A program made the translations under genes and the position numbers. Below are positions 1-7,470 of a stretch of 44,503 nt of DNA, one piece after another; positions within the stretch are counted from its first letter, which is position 1, and the number at the start of each line of letters is the position of its first letter. The notes under the pieces were generated by a model. That model searched no databases. It had not been told where the DNA came from and saw nothing but the letters and a program-made list of their open reading frames with translations. This DNA comes from Chloroflexota bacterium (GTDB taxonomy: Bacteria; Chloroflexota; Anaerolineae; Anaerolineales; Villigracilaceae), in NCBI GenBank assembly GCA_021824575.1, contig JAKAKJ010000034.1:1-44503 (forward strand), written 5' to 3'.

Positions 1-1
1 C

Positions 2-568
2 AGCGAAACTGCGGAAATTTCATTGGTGGACGCACGCGTGCCGTTCGATCACATTCTTGGAAGTCCAACCGTCGAGAAGACGACAACCGGCTTCAAAGGC
101 GCGATGGCGACCTTCGACGCGACGAGGCCGCTTGTGGCCGCGTCCGGTTTGGGCGTTGCGCGAGCTGCTCTCGAATTCCTGAAGGAGAAGCTCAAAGAAA
201 ATGGAGTCGAGATCCGTTACGGCTTGCCGCGTCAGAAGCTGACCAATATCGAGCGCGAAGTGATTGACATGGATGTGATGCTCAAGTCCGCGTGGCTGAT
301 GGTAATGAAAGCGGTTTGGATGGCGGACAATAAAAAACCGAACGCGCTTGAGTCTTCGATGAGCAAGGTAAAAGCTGGTGATGTGACGACGAAGATCACG
401 CAAAAAGTTGTGGAGATTTTGGGCCCGCTCGGCTACAGCCGCGAATTCCTGGCGGAGAAATGGTTCCGCGATGCGAAGATCACTGACATTTACGAAGGCA
501 CAGGGCAGATCAATCGTCTCGTGGTCGCGCGGCAGATTCTTGGTTATTCGGGTTCCGAGTTGAGATGA
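2..568 (+). CDS. Acyl-CoA dehydrogenase, C-terminal part (5' end outside window)
   Basis: This is the C-terminal 188 residues of a flavin-dependent acyl-CoA dehydrogenase, which makes the trans-2-enoyl-CoA in the first step of beta-oxidation. The frame is open from base 2, so the start lies before the window. The segment holds the C-terminal helical domain, including GLGVARAALEF and the IYEGTGQI motif near the end. In the family the Glu of that motif (codon 494-496) is the catalytic base that removes the alpha proton. The next gene is a FadB-type fusion on the same strand, followed by a thiolase, so this is probably the first enzyme of a fad operon. The chain-length preference cannot be read from this part. 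Confidence 0.93.
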   Translation, partial: SETAEISLVDARVPFDHILGSPTVEKTTTGFKGAMATFDATRPLVAASGLGVARAALEFLKEKLKENGVEIRYGLPRQKLTNIEREVIDMDVMLKSAWLMVMKAVWMADNKKPNALESSMSKVKAGDVTTKITQKVVEILGPLGYSREFLAEKWFRDAKITDIYEGTGQINRLVVARQILGYSGSELR

Positions 569-572
569 TTTT

Positions 573-601
573 GTAGGGGCACAGCGACGCTGTGCCCCTA
601 C
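573..601. repeat. REP-like 29-bp palindrome
   Basis: Two perfect 14-base arms (573-586 and 588-601, beginning GTAGGGGCACAGCG) surround one central base. It fills the gap between the acyl-CoA dehydrogenase and the fadB-type gene and ends right before the AGGAGG ribosome site of the latter. A related palindrome with the core AGGGACACAGCG lies near 41312-41336, so this looks like a dispersed repeat family. In RNA it would form a strong hairpin that could affect translation of the next gene. Confidence 0.8.
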
Positions 602-612
602 AGGAGGAATCA

Positions 613-3000
613 ATGATGGCATATCAAATACATAAAGCTGTTGTGATCGGCTCGGGCACGATGGGTGCGGCGATTGCGGCGCATCTGGCAAATGCTGGTG
701 TGCCTGTGACCTTGCTGGATATTGTTCCAAAAGACGCGCCCGCTGGAAATAGAGAAGCGCGCAATAAAATTGTCAACGAGGGTTGGGATCGCTGCGTCAA
801 AGCCAGGCCCGCCAATTTGATGTCGTCGGATCTGAAGACGCTGGTCAAACTTGGAAATCTCGAAGATGATTTTGGCGTCGTTGCGGAAGCCGATTGGATT
901 TGCGAGGTGATCGTCGAAGATTTGAAGATCAAGCAATCGCTGATGGCGCGCATTGATGAAGTCCGCAAGCCGAATTCGATTATTACAACGAATACATCGG
1001 GCATTCCCATCCAAGCCATTGCCGAGGGCCGCTCGAAGGATTTCAAAAGGCACTTTCTCGGCACACATTTCTTCAATCCGCCGCGCTATTTGAAACTGCT
1101 GGAGATCATCCCGACCGCCGACACAGACAAGGAAGCGGTCAAGTTTATGTCATGGTTTGGCGAATATAAGCTTGGCAAAGGTGTTGTGCTTTGCAAGGAT
1201 ACACCGAACTTCATCGGCAACCGCGTCTTCTTTGGCACAGCCACGTTTGGGATGAATTTCATTTTGGAGAACGGCTACACCGTTGACGAAGTTGATTCCA
1301 TCACGGGACCGTTGATGGGCCGCCCGAAGACCGCGACGTTTCGACTTGCCGATCTCGTGGGGATTGATGTGTGGGAGCACGTTGGCAACAACCTTGGACC
1401 GATGATTCCGCACGATAAGCTCGCGCAGGAATATCTCAAGGCCGAAGCGCCAACGAAATTGATCTCGGCGCTTGTCCAGCGCAAATGGCTCGGCAACAAA
1501 ACGAAAATTGGATTCTACAAAGAAGTCCGCAAGGAAGATGGCTCGAAGGAATTTTGGTCGCTCGATCTCAAAACGCTCGAACATGTCCCGCCAACCAAGC
1601 CGCGCTTCGATTCGGTCAAGAAGGCAAAAGATGTCCCAGAGCTTGGTGAACGGTTGAAAGTGCTGCTTGGCGAAGAAGATAAAGCCGCAAAACTCGTTCA
1701 GGCGTTGACCTATCAAAGTTTCCAGTATTCCGCATCACTCCTGCCGGAAGTTGGCGATTCGCCAAAACCAATTGATGACGCGATCTGCTGGGGATTTGGC
1801 CATGATGCAGGTCCGTTCGAGACTTGGGATATGCTCGGCGTCAAGGAAACTGTTAAACGGATGAAGGCCGCAGGCTTCCCCGCGCCAAAATGGGTGGACG
1901 CCATGCTCAAGTCGGGGGTCGAGTCGTTCTATCAGTATAAGAATGGCGATAAAGTCGGCGTCTATGATGTCAGCAAAGAAAAGTATGTTCGCATTGCGAA
2001 ACCTGAAGGCGCGATCCTGCTCAAAGGCCGGAAGGTCGTCAGTGAAAACGCGGGTGCGACGTTATATGACATCGGCGATGGTGTAGCGTGCGTGGATTTC
2101 CATACCAAGATGAACGCACTCGATGACGATATTTTTGCAATCGTCAACGACGCATTCGAGCGGCTCGAAAAAGATTTCGATGGATTAGTTGTCAGCACAC
2201 AAGCCGATAATTTCAGCGCGGGCGCGAATTTGTTTATGGTTGTTGTCGGAGCGCAGCAGGGCATGTGGGATAACCTTGACCAAGCCATTCGCAAATTACA
2301 GGGCTTGAACATGCGCATGCGTTATTCGCCGAAGCCAATTGTGGTCGCGCCGATGGGACTTGCGCTCGGCGGCGGATGCGAGATCACGATGCACGCCTCG
2401 CGCGTGGTCGCTTCGTCCGAAACATATATCGGACTCGTTGAACTCGGCGCAGGCGTCATCCCGGCGGGCGGCGGTACGAAAGAGATCATGCGACGCATCG
2501 TCAACCCACCGATGAGAACCGAAAACGCCGAAGTGCTTTCCCACTTGCAGCGCGCCTTCCTGCAAATTGGCCAGGCCAAAGTTGCCACGTCTGCTGAGGA
2601 AGCGCGGCAGATGGCAATTCTCAACCCACAAGATCGCATCGTGATGAATCGCGATATGTTACTCGCGGAAGCCAAACGCGAGGTCTTGCACATGGTTGCC
2701 GCTGGTTATCATCCGCCCGCGCCAGAGCCTATTTACGCCGCGGGCCGCGACATGCTTGGCGCTCTGCGCGTCGGCACGTGGATGTTCGCGGAAGGCAAGT
2801 ACATCACCGAATATGATCTGCATATTGCCAAGAAGCTGGCTTATGTGATGTGCGGCGGCGAATTGACTCGTCCGCAGTGGGTGAGTGAGCAATACATTCT
2901 TGACCTCGAGCGCGAAGCGTTTTTATCATTATGCGGCGAGGAAAAGACTCAAGCGCGCATGTGGTCGTTATTGCAAACGGGCAAGCCGTTGAGGAACTAA
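613..3000 (+). CDS. 3-hydroxyacyl-CoA dehydrogenase / enoyl-CoA hydratase fusion (FadB/FadN type)
   Basis: A 795-residue bifunctional beta-oxidation enzyme that hydrates enoyl-CoA and oxidises the 3-hydroxyacyl-CoA with NAD+. The N-terminal half is the dehydrogenase: a Rossmann fold with GSGTMGAAIAAHLA near residue 12, and the GTHFFNPPRYLKLLEIIP segment with the catalytic His. The C-terminal half (about 470-700) is a crotonase domain with LALGGGCEI forming the oxyanion hole and a Glu in VELGAGVIPAGGGT. The dehydrogenase-first order matches FadN-like proteins rather than E. coli FadB, where the hydratase comes first. I chose the ATG at 613 because AGGAGG lies at 602-607; an in-frame start at 592 falls inside the palindrome. 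The thiolase follows about 90 bases later. Confidence 0.93.
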   Translation: MMAYQIHKAVVIGSGTMGAAIAAHLANAGVPVTLLDIVPKDAPAGNREARNKIVNEGWDRCVKARPANLMSSDLKTLVKLGNLEDDFGVVAEADWICEVIVEDLKIKQSLMARIDEVRKPNSIITTNTSGIPIQAIAEGRSKDFKRHFLGTHFFNPPRYLKLLEIIPTADTDKEAVKFMSWFGEYKLGKGVVLCKDTPNFIGNRVFFGTATFGMNFILENGYTVDEVDSITGPLMGRPKTATFRLADLVGIDVWEHVGNNLGPMIPHDKLAQEYLKAEAPTKLISALVQRKWLGNKTKIGFYKEVRKEDGSKEFWSLDLKTLEHVPPTKPRFDSVKKAKDVPELGERLKVLLGEEDKAAKLVQALTYQSFQYSASLLPEVGDSPKPIDDAICWGFGHDAGPFETWDMLGVKETVKRMKAAGFPAPKWVDAMLKSGVESFYQYKNGDKVGVYDVSKEKYVRIAKPEGAILLKGRKVVSENAGATLYDIGDGVACVDFHTKMNALDDDIFAIVNDAFERLEKDFDGLVVSTQADNFSAGANLFMVVVGAQQGMWDNLDQAIRKLQGLNMRMRYSPKPIVVAPMGLALGGGCEITMHASRVVASSETYIGLVELGAGVIPAGGGTKEIMRRIVNPPMRTENAEVLSHLQRAFLQIGQAKVATSAEEARQMAILNPQDRIVMNRDMLLAEAKREVLHMVAAGYHPPAPEPIYAAGRDMLGALRVGTWMFAEGKYITEYDLHIAKKLAYVMCGGELTRPQWVSEQYILDLEREAFLSLCGEEKTQARMWSLLQTGKPLRN

Positions 3001-3003
3001 TGT

Positions 3004-3077
3004 TTTCAAGTTGGAAAGTTGGCAGGTCTGCAAGTTAACTTTCAAACTTGTCAACGTGTAAACCTTTCAACTTGAAA
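3004..3077. repeat. Intergenic inverted repeat upstream of the thiolase gene
   Basis: The 92-base gap between the fadB-type gene and the thiolase holds nested inverted repeats. TTTCAAGTTG (3004-3013) pairs with CAACTTGAAA (3068-3077), and inside it CAAGTT (3031-3036) pairs with AACTTG (3045-3050). The sequence has the look of a dispersed palindromic repeat. It sits in an operon, so it could act as an RNA hairpin between genes. No T-run follows, so it is not a standard terminator. Confidence 0.6.
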
Positions 3078-3092
3078 CAAGGAGAGAAGACT

Positions 3093-4274
3093 ATGAAAGA
3101 TGCAGTAATAGTATCCGCAGCTCGAACTCCTGTTGGTAAAGCAAAAAGAGGAGGACTTGCCACGGCTCGTCCCGACGAAATGGCGGCCGCCGTTATCCAA
3201 GCCTTGCTCAAGCGGACGCCGAATCTCGACCCCGCCGAAGTCGAAGATGTGATCATTGGCTGCGCGTTCCCTGAAGGCGAGCAGGGCATGAATATGGCGC
3301 GCATGATTGCACTGCGCGCGGGATTGCCTGAGTCTGTTCCGGGTGAGACCATCAATCGTTTTTGTTCATCGGGTGTGCAAGCCATCGCCCATGCCGCGTA
3401 CGCGATCCAAAGCGGACAGCTTGACATTGCCATCGCGGGCGGAGCGGAATCCATGACGATGGTTCCGATGACAGGTTATAAGTTTTCGCCCAATCCATAC
3501 TTCGCGCAGGACTTGCCTCATTACTTTACGAACATGGGTTTGACCGCCGAAAACGTTTCAGTGAAATACAACGTCAGCCGCGAGGATCAGGATGCGTTTT
3601 CGCTGAAGAGCAACCAGAAGGCTGCGAAGGCCGTTGAATCCGGACTCTTCGACCCAGAGCTTGTTCCCGTGGATGTTGAAATCACAGAACTCGGAGCGGA
3701 CGAGAAGCCAGTCAAAAAGAAATTCACGGTTAAGCGTGATGAGGGTCCGCGCGCAGATTCGACTCTCGAAGCGCTTGCCAAACTAAAGCCGGCTTTCAAA
3801 GAAGGCGGCGTTGTGACGGCGGGCAACTCCTCGCAAATGTCGGATGGCGCGGCGGCAGTTGTTGTTATGTCTGCGGAAAAAGCCGCGGCCTTGGGCCTCA
3901 AGCCGCTGGCTCGATTCGTTTCGTTCGCAGTTGGAGGTGTTCCGCCCGAATTGATGGGCATCGGTCCAATCGTCGCCATTCCCAAGGTGCTGAAAATCGC
4001 AGGGCTTTCTCTCAACGAGATTGACCTGATAGAATTGAACGAGGCCTTTGCCGCACAGTCACTGGCGGTGATCCGCACACTTGAACTTGACGAGAGCAAG
4101 GTCAACGTCAATGGCGGAGCGATTGCCCTTGGCCATCCGCTTGGGTGCACGGGCGCGAAACTGACCACGCAGTTGGTTTACGAGATGGGCCGCCGTAAAT
4201 CCAAATACGGCATGGTAACGATGTGCATCGGCGGAGGTATGGGCGCTGCAGCGATCTTTGAGAATCTACAGTAA
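3093..4274 (+). CDS. fadA: Acetyl-CoA acyltransferase (thiolase, FadA type)
   Basis: A 393-residue thiolase that cleaves 3-ketoacyl-CoA with CoA, the last step of beta-oxidation, and could also run as an acetyl-CoA acetyltransferase. The nucleophilic Cys is C91 in [10 protein letters not shown]. The other catalytic motifs are [16 protein letters not shown], with the His, and [10 protein letters not shown], with the second Cys. NEAFA is also present. The length is normal for the family. I use the ATG at 3093, which follows GGAGA at 3081-3085; an upstream in-frame start would lie in the inverted repeat. Its place after the FadB-type gene supports a degradative role. Confidence 0.94.
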   Translation: MKDAVIVSAARTPVGKAKRGGLATARPDEMAAAVIQALLKRTPNLDPAEVEDVIIGCAFPEGEQGMNMARMIALRAGLPESVPGETINRFCSSGVQAIAHAAYAIQSGQLDIAIAGGAESMTMVPMTGYKFSPNPYFAQDLPHYFTNMGLTAENVSVKYNVSREDQDAFSLKSNQKAAKAVESGLFDPELVPVDVEITELGADEKPVKKKFTVKRDEGPRADSTLEALAKLKPAFKEGGVVTAGNSSQMSDGAAAVVVMSAEKAAALGLKPLARFVSFAVGGVPPELMGIGPIVAIPKVLKIAGLSLNEIDLIELNEAFAAQSLAVIRTLELDESKVNVNGGAIALGHPLGCTGAKLTTQLVYEMGRRKSKYGMVTMCIGGGMGAAAIFENLQ

Positions 4275-4281
4275 TCTCTCA

Positions 4282-4359
4282 CCACAGAGACACGAAGAAC
4301 ACAGGGTCTTTTTCTTTGTGCTCGCAAAGTGAATCTCTGTGAACTTTGTGCCTTTGTGT
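4282..4359. repeat. Degenerate inverted repeat (CACAGAG/CACAAAG type)
   Basis: In the 109-base gap after the thiolase, bases 4282-4304 and the reverse complement of 4337-4359 match at about 17 of 23 positions. The arms are built of short CACAGAG/CACGAAG/CACAAAG units. This resembles a small non-autonomous mobile repeat. The murE insertion near 30050-30125 has the same style of arms, which suggests one repeat family. Confidence 0.55.
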
Positions 4360-4383
4360 TGAAAACCAAAAAGGAGAATCAAA

Positions 4384-4710
4384 ATGCCCCTCACGATTTC
4401 TGACCTGATGTCCAAAATGCCCGGCGCGTTTTTGCCGGAGAAAGCCGTGGGATTGGATGCGGTCATCCAATTCAAATTCACCGGCTCCGAACCCGGCGAT
4501 TGGTACGCCACCATCAAAGATGGAAAATGCGCGGTCGCTCAGGGTGATGCGCCTTCGCCAAAGATGACTTTGACTGCCGATTCCGCTGACTATGTCAAAA
4601 TCTTCACCGGTGAGTTGGATGGAATGAAGGCTTTCATGGAAGGCAAGATCAAGCTTGGCGGTGATTTGAATCTTGCGATGAAGTTAATGCAGATGTTCAA
4701 GATTCGTTGA
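4384..4710 (+). CDS. SCP2 sterol-binding domain protein
   Basis: A 108-residue protein made of a single SCP2 domain, a hydrophobic-tunnel fold that binds lipids such as fatty acyl-CoA or sterols. The signs are the central TIKDGKCAVAQG strand turn, the MTLTADSADYVKIFTGELDGM stretch and the C-terminal GKIKLGGDLNLAMKL helix, which together are typical of small bacterial SCP2 proteins. No signal peptide is present, so it is cytoplasmic. The start has AAGGAG just upstream (about 4371-4376). As the last gene of the beta-oxidation operon, it may carry acyl-CoA substrates between the enzymes; this role is inferred from context. Confidence 0.88.
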   Translation: MPLTISDLMSKMPGAFLPEKAVGLDAVIQFKFTGSEPGDWYATIKDGKCAVAQGDAPSPKMTLTADSADYVKIFTGELDGMKAFMEGKIKLGGDLNLAMKLMQMFKIR

Positions 4711-4725
4711 TTTGATAATAATGAG

Positions 4726-4756
4726 AAAAGACGCCTTTCAAGCAGAGGCGTCTTTT
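4726..4756 (+). terminator. Rho-independent terminator of the fad operon
   Basis: AAAAGACGCCT (4726-4736) pairs perfectly with AGGCGTCTTTT (4746-4756) over a 9-base loop, and T-rich sequence follows. It starts 15 bases after the SCP2 stop. The symmetrical A and T tracts mean it may also stop transcription of the convergent SDR gene, which ends at 4779. Confidence 0.85.
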
Positions 4757-4778
4757 TGTTTTGGCAATTTGACAAGTT

Positions 4779-5546
4779 TTATCGTCTCGCCATATTTTCT
4801 TCAAAGGCTTGGACATCTGCGTAATATCGCGCGACCATTTCGGCCTGGCCGGGATTGGTGTAAAGCTCGGCGCGCGGATGATCTATCAAATCAACAATGG
4901 CCGCGGCAACTTGTTCGGCAGTCTGGGCATTTGCGGCAGAATAGCTGCCGCCGGGCGTTCCGTATAGTGCGTTCTTCGCAAAATCGGTTTTGACCACGGG
5001 CGGCATGACCACAGAAACGTAAATGCCTGGATATTCTGCGCGCAGATCCATTCGCAGGTTGGCAGTCAGACTATTTAGCGCGGCCTTCGACGCGCTGTAA
5101 ATGGAGCGATAACTGGCGAAGGGAATTCGTCCGAGCGCCGAAGAAACATTGATCACGTGACCGGATTTGCATTCCTTGAAATGCGGGACGATGGCTTGCA
5201 TCCCATACAGCGCGGACTTGAAGTTGACAGCCAGCATTTGATCCACATCATCATTGGTCAAGTCCAACACCTGGCGTCCGATGCCGCGGCCGGCGTTGTT
5301 GACCCAAACGTCAATGTGACCGAATTTTTGGATGGCGGAATCCCGCAGGCGTTCCACGTCCGAACGGCGTGTTACGTCTGTGACGACAGCCATCGCGTCG
5401 CCTCCGCATTCTTTGGCGGCTGCTTTGAGTTCCGCCTCGCGCCGCGCGGCCAGCACGACCTTGTCTCCACGCGCGGCCAGTTGTTTTGCAAGAGCCGCAC
5501 CGATGCCGCTGCTTGCGCCGGTAATGACAATTACTTTTGAAGTCAT
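4779..5546 (-). CDS. Short-chain dehydrogenase/reductase (classical SDR)
   Basis: A 255-residue NAD(P)-dependent oxidoreductase. The TGASSGIGAAL cofactor loop lies near residues 8-18, NNAGRGIG follows the fourth strand, and the catalytic Ser (INVSSALG) and Tyr-Lys pair (YSASKAAL) are in place. An Arg pair at the end of strand 2 (AARRE) suggests NADP(H). The substrate cannot be inferred. I prefer the start MTSKVIV at 5546, because GGAGA lies 7 bases upstream of it; an earlier ATG at 5558 overlaps that site. It reads in the same direction as the D-2-hydroxyacid dehydrogenase gene upstream, 36 bases away, so the two may be co-transcribed. Confidence 0.9.
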   Translation of the reverse strand: MTSKVIVITGASSGIGAALAKQLAARGDKVVLAARREAELKAAAKECGGDAMAVVTDVTRRSDVERLRDSAIQKFGHIDVWVNNAGRGIGRQVLDLTNDDVDQMLAVNFKSALYGMQAIVPHFKECKSGHVINVSSALGRIPFASYRSIYSASKAALNSLTANLRMDLRAEYPGIYVSVVMPPVVKTDFAKNALYGTPGGSYSAANAQTAEQVAAAIVDLIDHPRAELYTNPGQAEMVARYYADVQAFEENMARR

Positions 5547-5582
5547 GATTTTCTCCATTCGTTTTGACTGGCAATTATCAGC

Positions 5583-6497
5583 TTAATAACCGCGTCGAAA
5601 ATCAACCTGACATTTGAGCGGCTTGCCTCGAAGAAATAAATCGTAATTTTCTGCGAACAGGCGCATGATATCTTCGGGGATGCTTGGGGCGGAGGTGTGG
5701 AACGTCATCCATAAATTTTTAGTGTGCCAGAAGAAATGATCTTTGGGAAGCGGCTCCTGCTCGAAAACATCCAGGATTGCCAAAGCGATCTTCCCAGCGT
5801 TGAGCGCTTCCGCCAATGCAGCCTCATCCACTGCGCTGCCGCGTCCCACATTGATGAAAACTGCATGCGGCGGCAGCGCATTTAGCAGAGCCATATCCAC
5901 AATGTGATTCGTCTCCTTCGTATTCGGCAAAACGCTGACCAGATAATCCAGCCCTTTGGCAAACTCCAACAATTGATCGTTGTGGAAATACTGGTCAACA
6001 TCCGGACAGGATTTACTGTCGCGCGTATATCCGCGTGTGTTCATCTGAAAATGTTTTGCTGTCCCCGCCAGATGCGCGCCAATTGAACCGACACCGAGTA
6101 GACCAATGGTCTTGCCGCGCAGTTGCCCGGTAACTTTCGTTTCCCAGCGATTTTCCTGTTGAGCCTTTGATCGTTCGAAGATGTGACGCTCATGCGCCAG
6201 CAAATATCCGAACACGTACTCCGACATCAGCGCGCCGAACACGCCGCGCGCATTCGTCAAAACATAATCTCTCTGCAAAGACGGATCCAGCAATTGCTCG
6301 ACTCCGGCAAAAATGGATTGCACCCATTGAACGGACGGCAGGTTCGGCAGGGCATCACGGATTAATTTTGGTTCGCCCAAAATTATGCTGCAATCTTTGT
6401 CCGGGCCGCTGGCGATTTTCAAGCCGGGGAGATTGGCGGCTTCGACCAGCCGCCGGTAATCTGCCTCGAATCGCGAAAGGATGAGCAGCTTATTCAT
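5583..6497 (-). CDS. D-2-hydroxyacid dehydrogenase (GhrA-like)
   Basis: A 304-residue NAD(P)-dependent 2-hydroxyacid dehydrogenase, possibly a glyoxylate/hydroxypyruvate reductase. The Rossmann fingerprint GLLGVGSIG lies near residues 133-141. The catalytic set is visible: Arg in INVGRGSAVDEAAL, Glu in DVFEQEPLP, and His in TFHTSAPS. The short, divergent substrate domain (LPSVQWVQSIFAGVEQL) fits the GhrA branch better than D-lactate or phosphoglycerate dehydrogenases. The start is preceded at 8 bases by TATAAT (6506-6511 on the minus strand) with no ribosome site, so the mRNA may be leaderless. It is divergent from the membrane protein gene at 6571. Confidence 0.88.
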   Translation of the reverse strand: MNKLLILSRFEADYRRLVEAANLPGLKIASGPDKDCSIILGEPKLIRDALPNLPSVQWVQSIFAGVEQLLDPSLQRDYVLTNARGVFGALMSEYVFGYLLAHERHIFERSKAQQENRWETKVTGQLRGKTIGLLGVGSIGAHLAGTAKHFQMNTRGYTRDSKSCPDVDQYFHNDQLLEFAKGLDYLVSVLPNTKETNHIVDMALLNALPPHAVFINVGRGSAVDEAALAEALNAGKIALAILDVFEQEPLPKDHFFWHTKNLWMTFHTSAPSIPEDIMRLFAENYDLFLRGKPLKCQVDFRRGY

Positions 6498-6505
6498 GGG
6501 CGGGG

Positions 6506-6511
6506 ATTATA
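6506..6511 (-). promoter_or_regulatory. -10 element abutting the hydroxyacid dehydrogenase start
   Basis: TATAAT on the minus strand ends 8 bases before the ATG at 6497, and no Shine-Dalgarno lies between them. No clear -35 is seen. The geometry predicts a transcript beginning at or next to the start codon. It is one of six such arrangements in the window. Confidence 0.5.
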
Positions 6512-6557
6512 CTCATTTGAGAGAACTCTGGCAGTCCCGAACTTTTGCTGCATTTGT

Positions 6558-6563
6558 TAGAAT
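6558..6563 (+). promoter_or_regulatory. -10 element abutting the membrane protein start at 6571
   Basis: TAGAAT ends 7 bases before the ATG at 6571. There is no Shine-Dalgarno and no good -35. It points away from the hydroxyacid dehydrogenase promoter, so both divergent promoters share the 73-base gap. Confidence 0.45.
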
Positions 6564-6570
6564 AGCAGCC

Positions 6571-6987
6571 ATGCCAACTCCGACTCGCTGGTTCATAAAG
6601 ACATCTTTTGTCTATCTTGCTTTGGCGTTGATCGCAGGCCTGCTTTTGGCAGCCCGGTCCCTCTTCGGCCTCACCGCGCTTGGCGGACTCTTTCCCGTCT
6701 ATATTCATCTTCTTGTCTTCGGCTGGCTGACCCAATTGGTCTTCGGTGTTGTGTACTGGATGTTCCCGAAATATTCGGCAGAAAAACCGCGCGGCAGTGA
6801 GACACTTGGCTGGTGGACGTATGCGCTGCTGAACGTTGGATTGGCTCTGCGGGCGATTGCCGAGCCGGTTCAATCCGTTCACCCCAATCCATTCGCCGGC
6901 TGGACTTTGGTTGTCTCGGCGGCGATTCAATTTTGCGCGGGACTGACGTTTGTTCTTAACAGCTGGAATCGCGTGCGGGAAAAATGA
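6571..6987 (+). CDS. Small four-helix membrane protein, heme-copper oxidase subunit I-like
   Basis: A 138-residue integral membrane protein with four predicted helices. The second helix region, with IHLLVFGW, a following GVVYW and then FPKY, has the spacing of a His-containing helix of cbb3-type oxidase or NO reductase large subunits. It is far too short to be an oxidase on its own. The next gene encodes a paralog of the same size and layout and overlaps it by 4 bases (ATGA), so the two are probably translated together and may form a heterodimer. I use the ATG at 6571 because upstream in-frame codons overlap the divergent gene. Heme binding is only a guess from the conserved His. Confidence 0.7.
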   Translation: MPTPTRWFIKTSFVYLALALIAGLLLAARSLFGLTALGGLFPVYIHLLVFGWLTQLVFGVVYWMFPKYSAEKPRGSETLGWWTYALLNVGLALRAIAEPVQSVHPNPFAGWTLVVSAAIQFCAGLTFVLNSWNRVREK

Positions 6988-7385
6988 TGCCGCGCTTATC
7001 CGTTTGGTTTGTTCGAGCTTCGATGATCTATCTGCTGGCCGGTTTCACGCTCGGCGCGTTGATGCTGGCCCAGGACGGGATCTCGTATGCCCCCGCGGTC
7101 ATGGCTGTCCTTCCTGTTCACATGGAATTTCTGCTGGTCGGCTGGCTGGTGCAGTTGGCAATGGGCGTTGCTTTTTGGATCTTTCCGCGTTTCGGATTGC
7201 CGCACTCACGCGGGAATGAGACTTTGATTTGGGCTTCGTGCCTGTTGTTGAATGCGGGTATCTTGGTCGTTGCGCTCGAACTTTGGATTCCCGCCGTCTT
7301 TTTGATCGGGCGCATCCTTGAAACCGGCGCGGTGATTATCTATGCCGCGGGGCTGTGGCGGCGAGTCAAACCACATGGCACGTAA
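6984..7385 (+). CDS. Small four-helix membrane protein, paralog of the preceding gene
   Basis: A 133-residue membrane protein with four predicted helices. Helix 2 reads PVHMEFLLVGW, then MGVAFWIFPRFG, then a SRGNETLIW loop, matching segment for segment IHLLVFGW, FGVVYWMFPKY and PRGSETLGW in the upstream gene. A His is kept at the start of helix 2 but shifted by one or two places. Its ATG overlaps the previous stop in ATGA, which suggests translational coupling. The pair looks like a tandem duplication of one half-size oxidase-like module. The function is unknown. Confidence 0.7.
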   Translation: MMPRLSVWFVRASMIYLLAGFTLGALMLAQDGISYAPAVMAVLPVHMEFLLVGWLVQLAMGVAFWIFPRFGLPHSRGNETLIWASCLLLNAGILVVALELWIPAVFLIGRILETGAVIIYAAGLWRRVKPHGT

Positions 7386-7422
7386 AAAAGCTTGGAAGTC
7401 TTGGATGCTTCCGAGCTTTTTT
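7384..7422. terminator. Bidirectional Rho-independent terminator
   Basis: A 15-pair stem (AAAAAAGCTTGGAAG at 7384-7398 with CTTCCGAGCTTTTTT at 7408-7422, one G-U pair) has a 9-base loop and A/T tracts on both sides. It begins inside the stop codon of the small membrane protein gene. The convergent tryptophanase gene ends at 7471, so it can serve both strands. Confidence 0.85.
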
Positions 7423-7470
7423 AGTTTAACTTCAATCCTGACGGCGGATTTTCCTGCCCGTTGCGGAAAA

